A DNA stretch of 36,897 bases, from positions 150,788 to 187,684 of the forward strand of contig JACPFP010000003.1 of the NCBI GenBank assembly GCA_016182915.1. Direction: 5' to 3'. A program made the position numbers and the translations under genes. Origin of the DNA: Candidatus Dojkabacteria bacterium. Lineage in GTDB: Bacteria > Patescibacteriota > Dojkabacteria > SC72. A model generated the notes under the pieces. That model searched no databases and was not told the origin of the DNA. It was given only the letters and a program-made list of their open reading frames with translations. Positions 25,065-33,582 of this stretch are shown here, piece after piece; positions within the stretch are counted from its first letter, which is position 1; every line of letters begins with the position of its first letter.

Positions 25065-26396
25065 ATGACACTAACACAAGCCGCATACTGGACAAGACGA
25101 TTTGGAGTTTTAGGAATTATAGTAGTTGCTGTTTTCATAATTTCCGTAATAGTTATCCTCAGTCTACCTAGCAAGAATGCTCCTTCGGAGTATCTACAGG
25201 CAAACTTTGCATGTACTGAGTTCAAAGATGAGTTCCTTGCAAACAAGTTAAGCATCCCTTCCCTAAGTCTTTCAGCTGGGTCTGATCTTGTCTTTGAGAT
25301 TGAGACTGTAACCGGAAAGATTGATTCCCTTCCAAGGATTATTAATGTTCATAAAATAAATAATCTTGGACAATCTCTTAACTCACAAGGTGAGGCGAAG
25401 ACCCTCGCAGGAAAGCTTGGTTTTAACCCTGATGAGATACAGAGAAGGGGGTCAGCGGAGTATGTATGGTTTAACTCCTCAAATTTCAAAACCTTGGTAA
25501 TTCAAGCAAGAAACCTTAACTTCACTCTTACAACCGATTTCTCAAAACCAACCTCAATTCCTTCTAATGCACAACTACCTTCGGATAACCAAGCTATAAC
25601 ACTAGCGACATCGTTTCTGAAGACTAAAGGGCTACTAATTGAAGATTATATTCAACAAACTCCACAGGTAACATATATTAATATCGCTCCAGATGGATCA
25701 TTCTCACAGGCAAGATCAAAGGTTGAAGCAGAGTTAATAAGGGTAGATTTCTATAGGAAAGCGTCAATGATATCTATCCGATCAGATTTAGGAGGAGCCG
25801 AGGATATGAAAAATGAGCTTGAAAAGAAGCTATTCCAATCCACAACGACTTCTATGCTTACAGATAAAGGGAGAATAGATATGTATAACTTTGATACAAT
25901 AGTTGCTTTCCAGAACCCAAACCTTCCAAATGTGTCAGTTTATGTAGGAGCACCAAACCCTCTTGAAGCATCCTCTGATACTTCGAACAAATCTGTTTAC
26001 GCAGCAAATTTCACATATTGGCCAATTGAGCCGCTACCGTGTGGTACTTATCCTCTAATCCCTCCTGCCACAGCAATTGAGGTGGTACAGGCTGGAAAAG
26101 GGAGCCTTGCCTATTTAAATGACAAGAATGGAGATGATGTAGTCCCATATACTCCAAGGAAAGTTAGAAAGTTTACGATCTATACAGTTACAATCGGATA
26201 CTACGAACCAACCGCGGAACAGGACTACCTCCAGCCAGTATATATTGTTTCTGGGGAAGCAACCTTTGATACAGGAGTCATTGGAACCTTCCACTACTAT
26301 GTTCCAGCTATAGACTATGCAAATGTTGGAGATAAGATTGTGATAAAGGATCCCCAGGAGGTAGATCCAGATGCAGGCACATTTTTAGACAACTAA
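25065..26396 (+). CDS. Membrane-anchored extracytoplasmic protein of unknown function
   Basis: This 443-residue protein has a short cytoplasmic N-terminus, one transmembrane helix (about 13-34) and a large outside domain. I do not recognise the family. Visible features are a mixed alpha/beta middle with repeated hydrophobic strands, a paired Cys at positions near 50 and 318, and a C-terminal part with QPVYIVSGEA, reminiscent of YycI/YpmB-type folds. It lies 18 nt before an L,D-transpeptidase-type gene on the same strand, so a cell-wall role is plausible but only inferred. Confidence 0.6.
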   Translation: MTLTQAAYWTRRFGVLGIIVVAVFIISVIVILSLPSKNAPSEYLQANFACTEFKDEFLANKLSIPSLSLSAGSDLVFEIETVTGKIDSLPRIINVHKINNLGQSLNSQGEAKTLAGKLGFNPDEIQRRGSAEYVWFNSSNFKTLVIQARNLNFTLTTDFSKPTSIPSNAQLPSDNQAITLATSFLKTKGLLIEDYIQQTPQVTYINIAPDGSFSQARSKVEAELIRVDFYRKASMISIRSDLGGAEDMKNELEKKLFQSTTTSMLTDKGRIDMYNFDTIVAFQNPNLPNVSVYVGAPNPLEASSDTSNKSVYAANFTYWPIEPLPCGTYPLIPPATAIEVVQAGKGSLAYLNDKNGDDVVPYTPRKVRKFTIYTVTIGYYEPTAEQDYLQPVYIVSGEATFDTGVIGTFHYYVPAIDYANVGDKIVIKDPQEVDPDAGTFLDN

Positions 26397-26414
26397 CTAA
26401 GAATTAGATATACA

Positions 26415-27338
26415 ATGAGAAAGATACTGCCGCTTCTTTTTTTTAATGTAGTACTCATATTCATAATTGGGTACTTTTCTTTTAATATAAATGCTGTAAA
26501 GAAAAACGCAAGTGAGAGAGAGCAGAAAGTTTCAAATCAACAGATTCTTGTAAGTAACGAAACTAAATCCCCAGAGGTATTAGGAATTGAACCTGAAGAG
26601 ATAGATTTAGTATATCCAAAGATTGATCTCTGCTACTCAGGAAAATGTATAGCTCTTTCAACTGGAATTATTGAATGGATCAAAGAAGATAAGGTGAAGG
26701 AGGAGGAGAGAATTATTGATTACATGAGTAGTCATATAATCCCCTTTTTTCAGAAAAATTTTATGAAAACTTCTATTGCTAAAAATGCTAAAGGTTCTTT
26801 TATGTACTTTTCATCAGACAAACTTCCAAACCTAAGTAACATTGGCAATCAGCTTACGGATAAAATTTCTACATTAGAAACTTCTGACTCAGATATCAGA
26901 ATAGATATAACCGGAGTTGATTCCCCAGGCACAGATGGAACGTATGCGAAAAGATATATTGAAGTGGATAATTCAAGGCAGAAGTTATACTCCTGGATAG
27001 ATGGGAAGGTAGATAAAGTAATTAAACTTTCGGGGCCAAAATATGGATATCAGGTGTATGGTGTTTTTCCAATTGTTGATAAAGGGATTGAGCCGATTGC
27101 TCCTGGAGGAAAGTATATGCCCTATTGGATGGCCTTCTACTACTCTCCATCACAAAACTCCTGGTATGGTCTACATGCTTTAATATGGTGGCATGACCGT
27201 AATAACAACAAGATATATGAGTCCCTCTCGAGTATAGGGGAAAGGCGTAGCTCAGGTTGTATAAGAATGCTTCTAGACGAAGCAAAATACCTTTACGACA
27301 ACTTTGAAAGAGGCGACTATGTCCTGATTCACGAATAG
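26415..27338 (+). CDS. L,D-transpeptidase (YkuD) domain protein
   Basis: This 307-residue protein has an N-terminal signal anchor (about 4-23) and a C-terminal YkuD domain. Evidence is the start RYIEVDNSRQKLYSWIDG (about 180-197), H254 in WYGLHAL, and the active-site motif SSGCIRM with C282. L,D-transpeptidases cross-link peptidoglycan stem peptides or attach proteins to them, with the Cys as nucleophile. The family HG(T/S) is LHA here, but the S-x-G-C-x-R core is intact. The middle part (55-170) is not recognised. Gap to the preceding gene is 18 bp, so they are probably co-transcribed. Its stop is 6 bp from the aspS stop on the other strand. Confidence 0.85.
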   Translation: MRKILPLLFFNVVLIFIIGYFSFNINAVKKNASEREQKVSNQQILVSNETKSPEVLGIEPEEIDLVYPKIDLCYSGKCIALSTGIIEWIKEDKVKEEERIIDYMSSHIIPFFQKNFMKTSIAKNAKGSFMYFSSDKLPNLSNIGNQLTDKISTLETSDSDIRIDITGVDSPGTDGTYAKRYIEVDNSRQKLYSWIDGKVDKVIKLSGPKYGYQVYGVFPIVDKGIEPIAPGGKYMPYWMAFYYSPSQNSWYGLHALIWWHDRNNNKIYESLSSIGERRSSGCIRMLLDEAKYLYDNFERGDYVLIHE

Positions 27339-27344
27339 TTCTCC

Positions 27345-29228
27345 TTAAACGCTGAAATCCATATTCTCTGATCCTTTGTTAGGTTGCGCTGCTTTTATAA
27401 GGTCTGATCCTTTCATAATGATAGATGCAGTTCTTAGCCCACAGTTGAAGGCAACGGTATCTTTAGTATACATTGCTTTATCAAAGTATAGATCCATCTT
27501 TAAGAGCCTGGCAAAAGGTGGAATACTACCAACTTTTAATCCTGTGTATGCTTCAACATCCTTAGCAGGTGCAATTTCAAACTCCTCTCCAAGGGTAGTT
27601 GCAACTTTTTCTAGGCTTAACTGCTTATCAGCAGAGAGTACGAACATAACATATCTGTTCCTATATTCTTTAGACCTTACAATCATAGCTTTTGCACCGG
27701 TTGAAAGATCTACCCCCCTGACCTTTGCCGCTTCTTCTGATGTTCTGACCTCTTCATGTTCCAAATACTTGTAATCAATACTCATTGAAGTGAGAATGTC
27801 CTTAATACTGTTTACAGTGTCCATACCTTTATCCAAAACCTCAAGGTGTAAATCTCTAAGAACCTCTTTTGAAACAGGGGCTGGAGCATCCATAACTGCG
27901 GTTTTTCCTGAAGCTGACATAGGGAAAGGTATAACCTCTTTTAGTGAGGTTTCTCCTGCAAGGATCATGACCTGCCTGTCTAATCCCATTCCTATTCCTC
28001 CATGAGGAGGAGTTCCCAACTCAAAGGCTTCAAGCATATGTCCAATACTATCCTGAATCTCTTCTTCGCTATATCCCATGATTCTAAATGTCTGCTTCAA
28101 TACTTCCGGATTATGTGCTCTAATACTTCCTCCTCCGGCTTCTAAACCGTTACATACGAGGTCATATTGTGCTGTAACTATCTCACCAATGTTCTCACCC
28201 TTCATATGCCACTCCATATGTTCTGGAATCGGACTGCTGAAAGGATTATGTGTGAAAACCCACCCGCTTTTTCCATCGAGTTTCTCTGCTGCATCATCAG
28301 CATCAACTTTCTTGAAGAATGGGAAGTTAACAACCCATGCAAAGGCAAGAACGTTCGCTTTCTTCTCTTCTTCGGTTCTAAGGTCAAATTTGTCAGCACC
28401 ATATTTCTCTAGAGCGTCTTTATAATTAACAACGGGAAAGACCTCGTCCTTAAGTTTTCCTCCAACGGCTTTCACCGCATTCTTTATAATATCCTCAACT
28501 GTTTGCATTACCTCTTTCTGGTTGGCAAAGCTCATCTCCATATCAATTTGAGTATGCTCGTACCCCCTATCTGCTCGGAGGTCTTCATCTCTAATACATC
28601 TTGCGAACTGAAAATATCTTTCTATTCCAGCCGTCATCATTAGCTGTTTATACTGCTGTGGGCTCTGTGGAAGGGCGTAGAACTTTCCAGGGTTATATCT
28701 TGAAGGGACAATGAAGTCTCGGGCTCCTTCTTTAGTAGCTTTAGTTAGCATTGGAGTTTCTATCTCAACAAACTCTCTCTTGCGCAGCTCTTCTCTAACG
28801 GCTGCAATATAATCAGACCTAAGTCTTAAAATCTTCTGCATCCTATCTCTTCTCAAATCCAGATACCTATATTTCAATCTAACCTCCTCGTTAATATTCT
28901 TTCCATCATTGTTTACAGGCATAGGCAACTCTTTGGAGGCGTTAAGTACCGTATACTTCTCGACCTCTATCTCCACACTTCCTGTTGCTATCTTTTCATT
29001 CCTCATACTTTCCGGTCTCTCTTTCACAGTTCCCTCAAGCTCTATTACGTAACCCTCACCAAGGGTTTCTTTAAGTCCTCCGTTTACAACACACTGCACA
29101 TATGCCGTTCTATCTTTAAGCATAATAAATGTGATCTGGCCGTGGTCTCTTACGGTTGTAACCCAACCTGAAAGTGATACCTTCTGTCCAATCTTTTCAC
29201 TCGTCTCTATAATTTTTGTTCTTTCCAT
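27345..29228 (-). CDS. aspS: Aspartyl-tRNA synthetase lacking the GAD domain, fused to a YbaK/ProX-type domain
   Basis: Of 627 residues, 1-110 form the OB-fold anticodon domain and about 115-460 the class II core: RYLDLRR, motif 2 FARCIRDEDLRADRGYEHTQ (208-227), and motif 3 GIGMGLDR (411-418). The DKFDLR strand (279-284), after which bacterial AspRS carries a GAD insertion of about 120 residues, runs almost straight into AFAWVVNFPFF. Residues about 471-618 form a YbaK/ProX editing-like domain, with K513 in TGAKAMIV and GSIPPFA (568-574), the counterpart of GSVxPFG. It charges tRNA-Asp; the extra domain may clear mischarged tRNA. Start is ATG 29228, following a T-box leader. Confidence 0.93.
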   Translation of the reverse strand: MERTKIIETSEKIGQKVSLSGWVTTVRDHGQITFIMLKDRTAYVQCVVNGGLKETLGEGYVIELEGTVKERPESMRNEKIATGSVEIEVEKYTVLNASKELPMPVNNDGKNINEEVRLKYRYLDLRRDRMQKILRLRSDYIAAVREELRKREFVEIETPMLTKATKEGARDFIVPSRYNPGKFYALPQSPQQYKQLMMTAGIERYFQFARCIRDEDLRADRGYEHTQIDMEMSFANQKEVMQTVEDIIKNAVKAVGGKLKDEVFPVVNYKDALEKYGADKFDLRTEEEKKANVLAFAWVVNFPFFKKVDADDAAEKLDGKSGWVFTHNPFSSPIPEHMEWHMKGENIGEIVTAQYDLVCNGLEAGGGSIRAHNPEVLKQTFRIMGYSEEEIQDSIGHMLEAFELGTPPHGGIGMGLDRQVMILAGETSLKEVIPFPMSASGKTAVMDAPAPVSKEVLRDLHLEVLDKGMDTVNSIKDILTSMSIDYKYLEHEEVRTSEEAAKVRGVDLSTGAKAMIVRSKEYRNRYVMFVLSADKQLSLEKVATTLGEEFEIAPAKDVEAYTGLKVGSIPPFARLLKMDLYFDKAMYTKDTVAFNCGLRTASIIMKGSDLIKAAQPNKGSENMDFSV

Positions 29229-29410
29229 ACTTGAGTATATATTGTTATATAAAAATAAAAAATCCCCGATTAAGGGGACGATATAATTACCGTGGTGCCA
29301 CCCCAGTTCTCAAAATTGTTAAATAATGAGCACTTGTATGGTATTTAGTTGTACTTAATGTCACTCTTATTTCCAAGCTTTCACCGTTCTTGGTCGCTAC
29401 TTCTACGTGT
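29229..29410 (-). promoter_or_regulatory. T-box riboswitch (tRNA-Asp sensing) in the aspS leader
   Basis: The minus strand carries the T-box core GGGGTGGCACCACG (29304-29291). The variable base after UGG is C (29297), matching the G73 discriminator of tRNA-Asp. Upstream, AGAAGUA precedes a small hairpin CCAAG/CUUGG (29393-29389 with 29377-29373), and a GAC Asp codon follows at 29362-29360, in roughly the specifier position. I could not close a convincing lower helix around it. GGGG of the T-box can pair with the UCCCC that also forms the terminator arm, so antitermination is clear. No gene is seen in this gap between recJ and aspS. Confidence 0.86.
29251..29278 (-). terminator. T-box attenuator terminator of aspS
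   Basis: The stem is TCCCC (29278-29274) with GGGGA (29267-29263), with a 6-nt loop, followed by TTTTTTATTTTT (29262-29251 on the minus strand). It is a canonical intrinsic terminator whose 5' arm competes with the T-box antiterminator. Confidence 0.87.
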
Positions 29411-29412
29411 AA

Positions 29413-29441
29413 ATAATATCACTTTATTTTATCAATCACAA
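29413..29441 (-). promoter_or_regulatory. Promoter of the aspS T-box leader
   Basis: The minus strand reads TTGTGA (29441-29436), a 17-bp spacer, then TATTAT (29418-29413). It starts 6 bp past the recJ stop, so aspS is separable from the recA-recX-recJ unit. A further TATACT lies 5 nt before the aspS ATG. Confidence 0.6.
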
Positions 29442-29446
29442 TGTTT

Positions 29447-31147
29447 TTATATTGCAAACCTCCACTCCTTAACCTGAATTTCAACATTTCTATATCCATT
29501 CCACTCGTTCAAGGTTATATTTGATGCAACATCTATAACGGTACCTACGTTTAAAGTCTCAACATCATCCGAACAGTTGAAAAGAAGTGCAGTTACTTGA
29601 ACACCCTCCCTTTCAAGTTTTAGCTTCAAATGTAATCCACCTTTCATAACCATCTTCTCGACGATTTTCATGCCAGTGAAAGATACAATTGGCTTCGGAT
29701 TACCATATCCAAATGGTTTAAGCTTTTCAATTTCATTGTATAGACCAATTGTAATATCATTGGGCGAGATATCCGCATCTATCTCTAAGGTCCTTTCAAG
29801 AAGGTCTGTTGAAAAGTTCTTATTTGCGAAGTTAACCAGTTTCTCTTTAAAGTTTTCTATCTGCCCTGCTTTAACTGTAAAGCCAGCGGCTTGTGAGTGC
29901 CCACCGTACCGTTCAAGAGAATCTGTAAACTGGGAGATGGCATCTGTAATATTAAATGAGGCAATACTTCGTGCCGACCCCTTATACTTTCCGTCTTCCG
30001 TCTTGGTGGCCACGATTACGGGTTTTCCAAATCTCTCTAATATCTTACTTGCAACAAGACCTATTATTCCTTCATGCCATGAATCACCTAAAACAAAAAG
30101 AAGATTATCATCATTGTTTAGAAGTGAAACCGCCTGATCAAGAATCTCCTGTGTCTTTTCCTGCCTTTCAACGTTAAGGTTATGGAGAATAGAGGCATAC
30201 TCCTTTGCCTTCAATTCATTCTCACTTAAAAGAAGCCTTAGAGCTTCTATAGCAGAGCCAATCCTTCCGGCTGCATTAATTCTAGGACCTATTATAAAGC
30301 CGAGATGATAGGTATCGACACCCTCAATTGACATACCTGATATCTCTAGTAGTTGTCTCAAACCGTGTCGCTTACCCAGTTTCATCTGCTCTATCCCATA
30401 CTTAACTACGGTTCTATTTGCCCCCAAAAGAGGCATCATGTCTGTAACTGTCGAAAGGGCTACAAGATCCAGACCTTTCGAATTAGGAGTAATTGTATCA
30501 TCGACTCCTAATTTATTTCGAATTGCATTAGTTAAAAGAAAGGCAACAAAGGTTCCTGATATTTTTTCTTCTGGAAACTCTTTACCTGGAAACATCTGAT
30601 GAACGATTGTGTATTTAACAGTATTAATATCCTCTGGGGGTTGATGGTGATCAGTAACTATAAACTCACATTTTACAGTGCTCATATACTCCTCGATTAT
30701 GGATCTATCACGGACCCCACAATCCACAGTTATAATCAGATCCGCTCCTTGTGAGATCATGGCATCAACAGAGGATTTAGATAGTCCATAGCCCTCATCA
30801 ACCCTATCGGGGATATATGGATAAACATCAACCTTAGTTTTAAGAATTTCAGCCACCTCTCTGTAGAGGAATTCCCACATGACGGCCGTTGCAGATATGC
30901 CATCTACATCAAAATCCCCATGGATAAATATTTTTTTATTATTCTTAACTGCTTCAATTATCTGTTTAGCAGCCTTCTCTGCACCAAAAAGTTTCTTCCA
31001 GCTTGGAATTGTGGAGAGCTTAGGGTTTAAGAACTCATCAACCTGCTCACCCTCTACCCCCCTACTTTTAAGGAGATCATTAACAATAGTGCTCTCTGTA
31101 GATTGTATCTCAGGTACAACCCATGTTTTACTACTCTCCAATGTCAT
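29447..31147 (-). CDS. recJ: Single-stranded-DNA-specific exonuclease RecJ
   Basis: This 566-residue DHH-family nuclease has motif I HGDFDVDG (D78, D80, D82), VDCG (D142), DHH (D166-H168), the GRIGSA segment and the DHHA1 motif ERYGGHSQAAGFT near residue 420, then an OB fold. RecJ degrades 5'-ended single strands in recombination and mismatch repair. Length fits the bacterial type. Its start overlaps the end of recX by 17 bp, and the order recA-recX-recJ indicates one repair operon. No Shine-Dalgarno site is visible, so translational coupling is likely. Confidence 0.95.
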   Translation of the reverse strand: MTLESSKTWVVPEIQSTESTIVNDLLKSRGVEGEQVDEFLNPKLSTIPSWKKLFGAEKAAKQIIEAVKNNKKIFIHGDFDVDGISATAVMWEFLYREVAEILKTKVDVYPYIPDRVDEGYGLSKSSVDAMISQGADLIITVDCGVRDRSIIEEYMSTVKCEFIVTDHHQPPEDINTVKYTIVHQMFPGKEFPEEKISGTFVAFLLTNAIRNKLGVDDTITPNSKGLDLVALSTVTDMMPLLGANRTVVKYGIEQMKLGKRHGLRQLLEISGMSIEGVDTYHLGFIIGPRINAAGRIGSAIEALRLLLSENELKAKEYASILHNLNVERQEKTQEILDQAVSLLNNDDNLLFVLGDSWHEGIIGLVASKILERFGKPVIVATKTEDGKYKGSARSIASFNITDAISQFTDSLERYGGHSQAAGFTVKAGQIENFKEKLVNFANKNFSTDLLERTLEIDADISPNDITIGLYNEIEKLKPFGYGNPKPIVSFTGMKIVEKMVMKGGLHLKLKLEREGVQVTALLFNCSDDVETLNVGTVIDVASNITLNEWNGYRNVEIQVKEWRFAI

Positions 31148-31790
31148 CTCTTAACCTACTTTCCAATTTAGATATCTGATCCCATGAAAATCCCTTTCTT
31201 GCAAGAAAACCAACTACTTTGCTATCTTCATTTACATCAAATCCCTTCCCTCCAAATTTCTTTCTGTATACATCATAAATCATATCATTATCATCAACCG
31301 TTTCAAGAACAGATTGAATTATCTCATTCGAAATACCTTTCAATCTAAGTTCATTTGAAAGGACTGACTTTGAACGAGGCTTGCTTCTTTCCCTTGATGA
31401 TATAAATTGACGAGCATATTCAAAATCATCAAGAAAATGATACTCTCTCATTTTCAAAATAACCTTGTTTACTGTGGACTCAATATCATACTCAAAATTT
31501 TCACCGAACCAATCTTTCTTCTTCTTAATATAGACTCTCTTTAGGTACTGCTTAACCTGTTTCTCACTCTTAACGACTCCCGTTACATATGTAATAGCCC
31601 TATCGTAGAATTTTGAAAATACTTCATGGTCCCTAACCTGTGTCAGTTCATCTTCTGTTATCTCCTTTCCTTTATATAGATTGAAGAGAGTTATACTTGA
31701 AGAGCCGACACCTAAGACGAAGAGACTATCAATATATAGGTTGAATCTGGAGGGAATCTTTTTTTGAACAGATATCTCTGTAATTTTCAC
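31131..31790 (-). CDS. recX: RecA regulator RecX
   Basis: This 219-residue helical protein matches RecX: tandem three-helix repeats with KSEKQVKQYLKR (about 74-85), YHFLDDFEYARQFISSR (about 117-133), and SVLSNELRLKGISNEIIQ (about 142-159). RecX binds RecA filaments and limits their growth. It lies 4 nt after recA and overlaps recJ, so it is co-transcribed with both. Confidence 0.9.
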   Translation of the reverse strand: MKITEISVQKKIPSRFNLYIDSLFVLGVGSSSITLFNLYKGKEITEDELTQVRDHEVFSKFYDRAITYVTGVVKSEKQVKQYLKRVYIKKKKDWFGENFEYDIESTVNKVILKMREYHFLDDFEYARQFISSRERSKPRSKSVLSNELRLKGISNEIIQSVLETVDDNDMIYDVYRKKFGGKGFDVNEDSKVVGFLARKGFSWDQISKLESRLRDDIGE

Positions 31791-31794
31791 AGTA

Positions 31795-32835
31795 CTATTT
31801 TAGAGTAGCTCTGACTTCTTTTTCAATCTTCGTCGCTAAAGCTTTATCTGTCTTAAGTTCTTCAATAGCAGATTCCCGACCCTGTGCAAGTTGAGTATCA
31901 CCATACTTCAACCATGCTCCGGCTTTCTGAATTATCCCTCTACTAATAGCCGCATCTAAAAGACTACTCTCTTTATCTATTCCTGTTGGATAGATAATAC
32001 TGAATGAAGCCTCCCTGAACGGTGGGGCCAACTTGTTCTTAACAACCTTGACCACACGTATATGTCCAATTAGCTGATCACCTTTCATAATTTTCTCTTT
32101 CTGCCTTATATCCATACGGATTGAAGCATAGAATTTAAGAGCATTTCCACCCGTGGTTGTTTCAGGATTACCAAACATTACTCCTATCTTCATTCTCAAC
32201 TGGTTAAGGAAGATTACTGTAGTTCCTGCCTTATTAGCAATGGCTGTAATCTTTCTAAGAGCCTGGGACATAAGTCTAGCCTGGAGGCCCATATGACTGT
32301 CTCCCATATCACCTTCAATTTCAGCTCGTGGCGTCAGAGCGGCAACAGAATCTATAACTATAACTCCAAAACCCGAAGATCTAACAAGCGTTTCTAAAAT
32401 TTCCAAAGCCTGTTCTCCAAAATCAGGTTGAGAGATAAACATCTCATCAATATTTATTCCAATTGCCTTCGCATAGGTAGCGTCAAAAGCATGCTCAGCA
32501 TCTATAAAGGCAACTGCCTCACCCTGTTTCTGTGCTTCAGCAAGGATATGCATAGCTAAAGTAGTCTTTCCAGATGACTCAGGACCATAGATCTCAATAA
32601 TTCTACCTCTTGGAATTCCACCAATACCTAAAGCGAGATCAAGAGAGATTGCCCCTGTTGGAATAACAGGGATATCAACCTTATGACTGCCACCAAGTTT
32701 CATTATAGAGCCTTGACCGAACTGTTTCTCAATCTGCTGCACTGCCATTTCAATCGCTTTTCTCTTCCCTTCATTTACAGTATTTACGGTTGATTCGGCT
32801 TTAATTGGGGGAACTTTCTTCTCAATAGGTGACAT
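31795..32835 (-). CDS. recA: Recombinase RecA
   Basis: This 346-residue recombinase has Walker A GPESSGKT (84-91), Walker [11 protein letters not shown], loop L1/L2 regions with [15 protein letters not shown] and [15 protein letters not shown], and the C-terminal lid. The N-terminus is about 18 residues longer than E. coli RecA, as in several phyla. It drives strand exchange and should stimulate UmuD self-cleavage. It is the first gene of recA-recX-recJ. The region upstream has TATACT boxes and no Shine-Dalgarno site. Confidence 0.98.
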   Translation of the reverse strand: MSPIEKKVPPIKAESTVNTVNEGKRKAIEMAVQQIEKQFGQGSIMKLGGSHKVDIPVIPTGAISLDLALGIGGIPRGRIIEIYGPESSGKTTLAMHILAEAQKQGEAVAFIDAEHAFDATYAKAIGINIDEMFISQPDFGEQALEILETLVRSSGFGVIVIDSVAALTPRAEIEGDMGDSHMGLQARLMSQALRKITAIANKAGTTVIFLNQLRMKIGVMFGNPETTTGGNALKFYASIRMDIRQKEKIMKGDQLIGHIRVVKVVKNKLAPPFREASFSIIYPTGIDKESSLLDAAISRGIIQKAGAWLKYGDTQLAQGRESAIEELKTDKALATKIEKEVRATLK

Positions 32836-32917
32836 AGTTATTTCAGGATAAATTTATTAGTATATCTAAACATAGCAGATAGTATACCTAAGGTCAAAGG
32901 GGTATACTACCTTGTAA
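32836..32917 (-). promoter_or_regulatory. recA upstream region with GTATAC inverted repeat
   Basis: AGTATACC (32881-32888) and GGTATACT (32901-32908) form an inverted repeat with 12 nt between. The minus strand has TATACT at 32886-32881 and a second TATACT (plus AGTATA, 32860-32865) closer to recA. Two copies of the core GTATAC also lie upstream of umuDC. This may be a regulator site or simply -10 sequence. Confidence 0.35.
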
Positions 32918-33505
32918 TTAATTAGCAAGAAGATACTTAGAAATGCCTGTGACAACAGCATCTCTTAAGTCATCGTCCTCCCTAATGTACCTTGCAATTT
33001 CAAGTTGTATAGCCGGAATTTTCCTTTTCTTTGCAACGAATTCTGTCAGTGTTTCCTGCTCATCATCCTTCATATTAAGAACTACAACTAGAGAGTCACG
33101 AAGAGGTCCCTTTGAAAGTTCCTGAGCTAGCTCGTAAGCCGCTTTCTGTGATTTCAAATATCTTAAAGGAAAGTAGATTGCAAAATCGTAGCTATATCTA
33201 TCCGAAAGTCCGTGTACATCAACAAAGAGCTTAATCCTATTTTTCTTTATTACCTTATCTACCTCCTGTTTATACTTATTATTATCGTAGAGATCAAAGT
33301 TAGGATCAAAATCCAAATCTCTATCAACTAATATCCCGTTTGATCCAGATTCTGTCACGGCATTCTTTACAATGTAATCTGTCCAAGGCTCTCCTTGTTT
33401 AACAACAAAATTAAGATTTTTTCTATAGTGATTATAAACATGAGGAGCCGAGAGTAATACTGTATTCTTTCCTTCTATTAATGAAAACATAGTATAAGCT
33501 AACAT
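32918..33505 (-). CDS. N-formylglutamate-amidohydrolase-like zinc hydrolase
   Basis: The protein carries the pattern of the N-formylglutamate deformylase / FGase family: VLLSAPHVYNHYR (first His ligand), DRDLDFDPNFD, FVDVHGLSDR (second His), and a late IPAIQLEIARYIRE. The fold relates to zinc carboxypeptidases. The substrate may be a formylated amino acid or a gamma-glutamyl bond; no histidine-degradation genes are near. The start is uncertain: GTG 33517, ATG 33505 and ATG 33490 are all in frame. I take 33505, because GATAAT lies 4 nt before it and the longer form adds nothing conserved. It follows downstream of no other minus-strand gene and is upstream of the recA region. Confidence 0.66.
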   Translation of the reverse strand: MLAYTMFSLIEGKNTVLLSAPHVYNHYRKNLNFVVKQGEPWTDYIVKNAVTESGSNGILVDRDLDFDPNFDLYDNNKYKQEVDKVIKKNRIKLFVDVHGLSDRYSYDFAIYFPLRYLKSQKAAYELAQELSKGPLRDSLVVVLNMKDDEQETLTEFVAKKRKIPAIQLEIARYIREDDDLRDAVVTGISKYLLAN

Positions 33506-33582
33506 ATTAATTATCACTATTGCAAACGAAGGTTAAATTATGAATAATGGAGTGAGTTCAAATAATTTTTAATAGAATATCT

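Noticed and set aside
29670-30137. Open frame of 155 codons opposite recJ
   Set aside because: RecJ motifs are intact on the other strand; the antisense product has no recognisable features.
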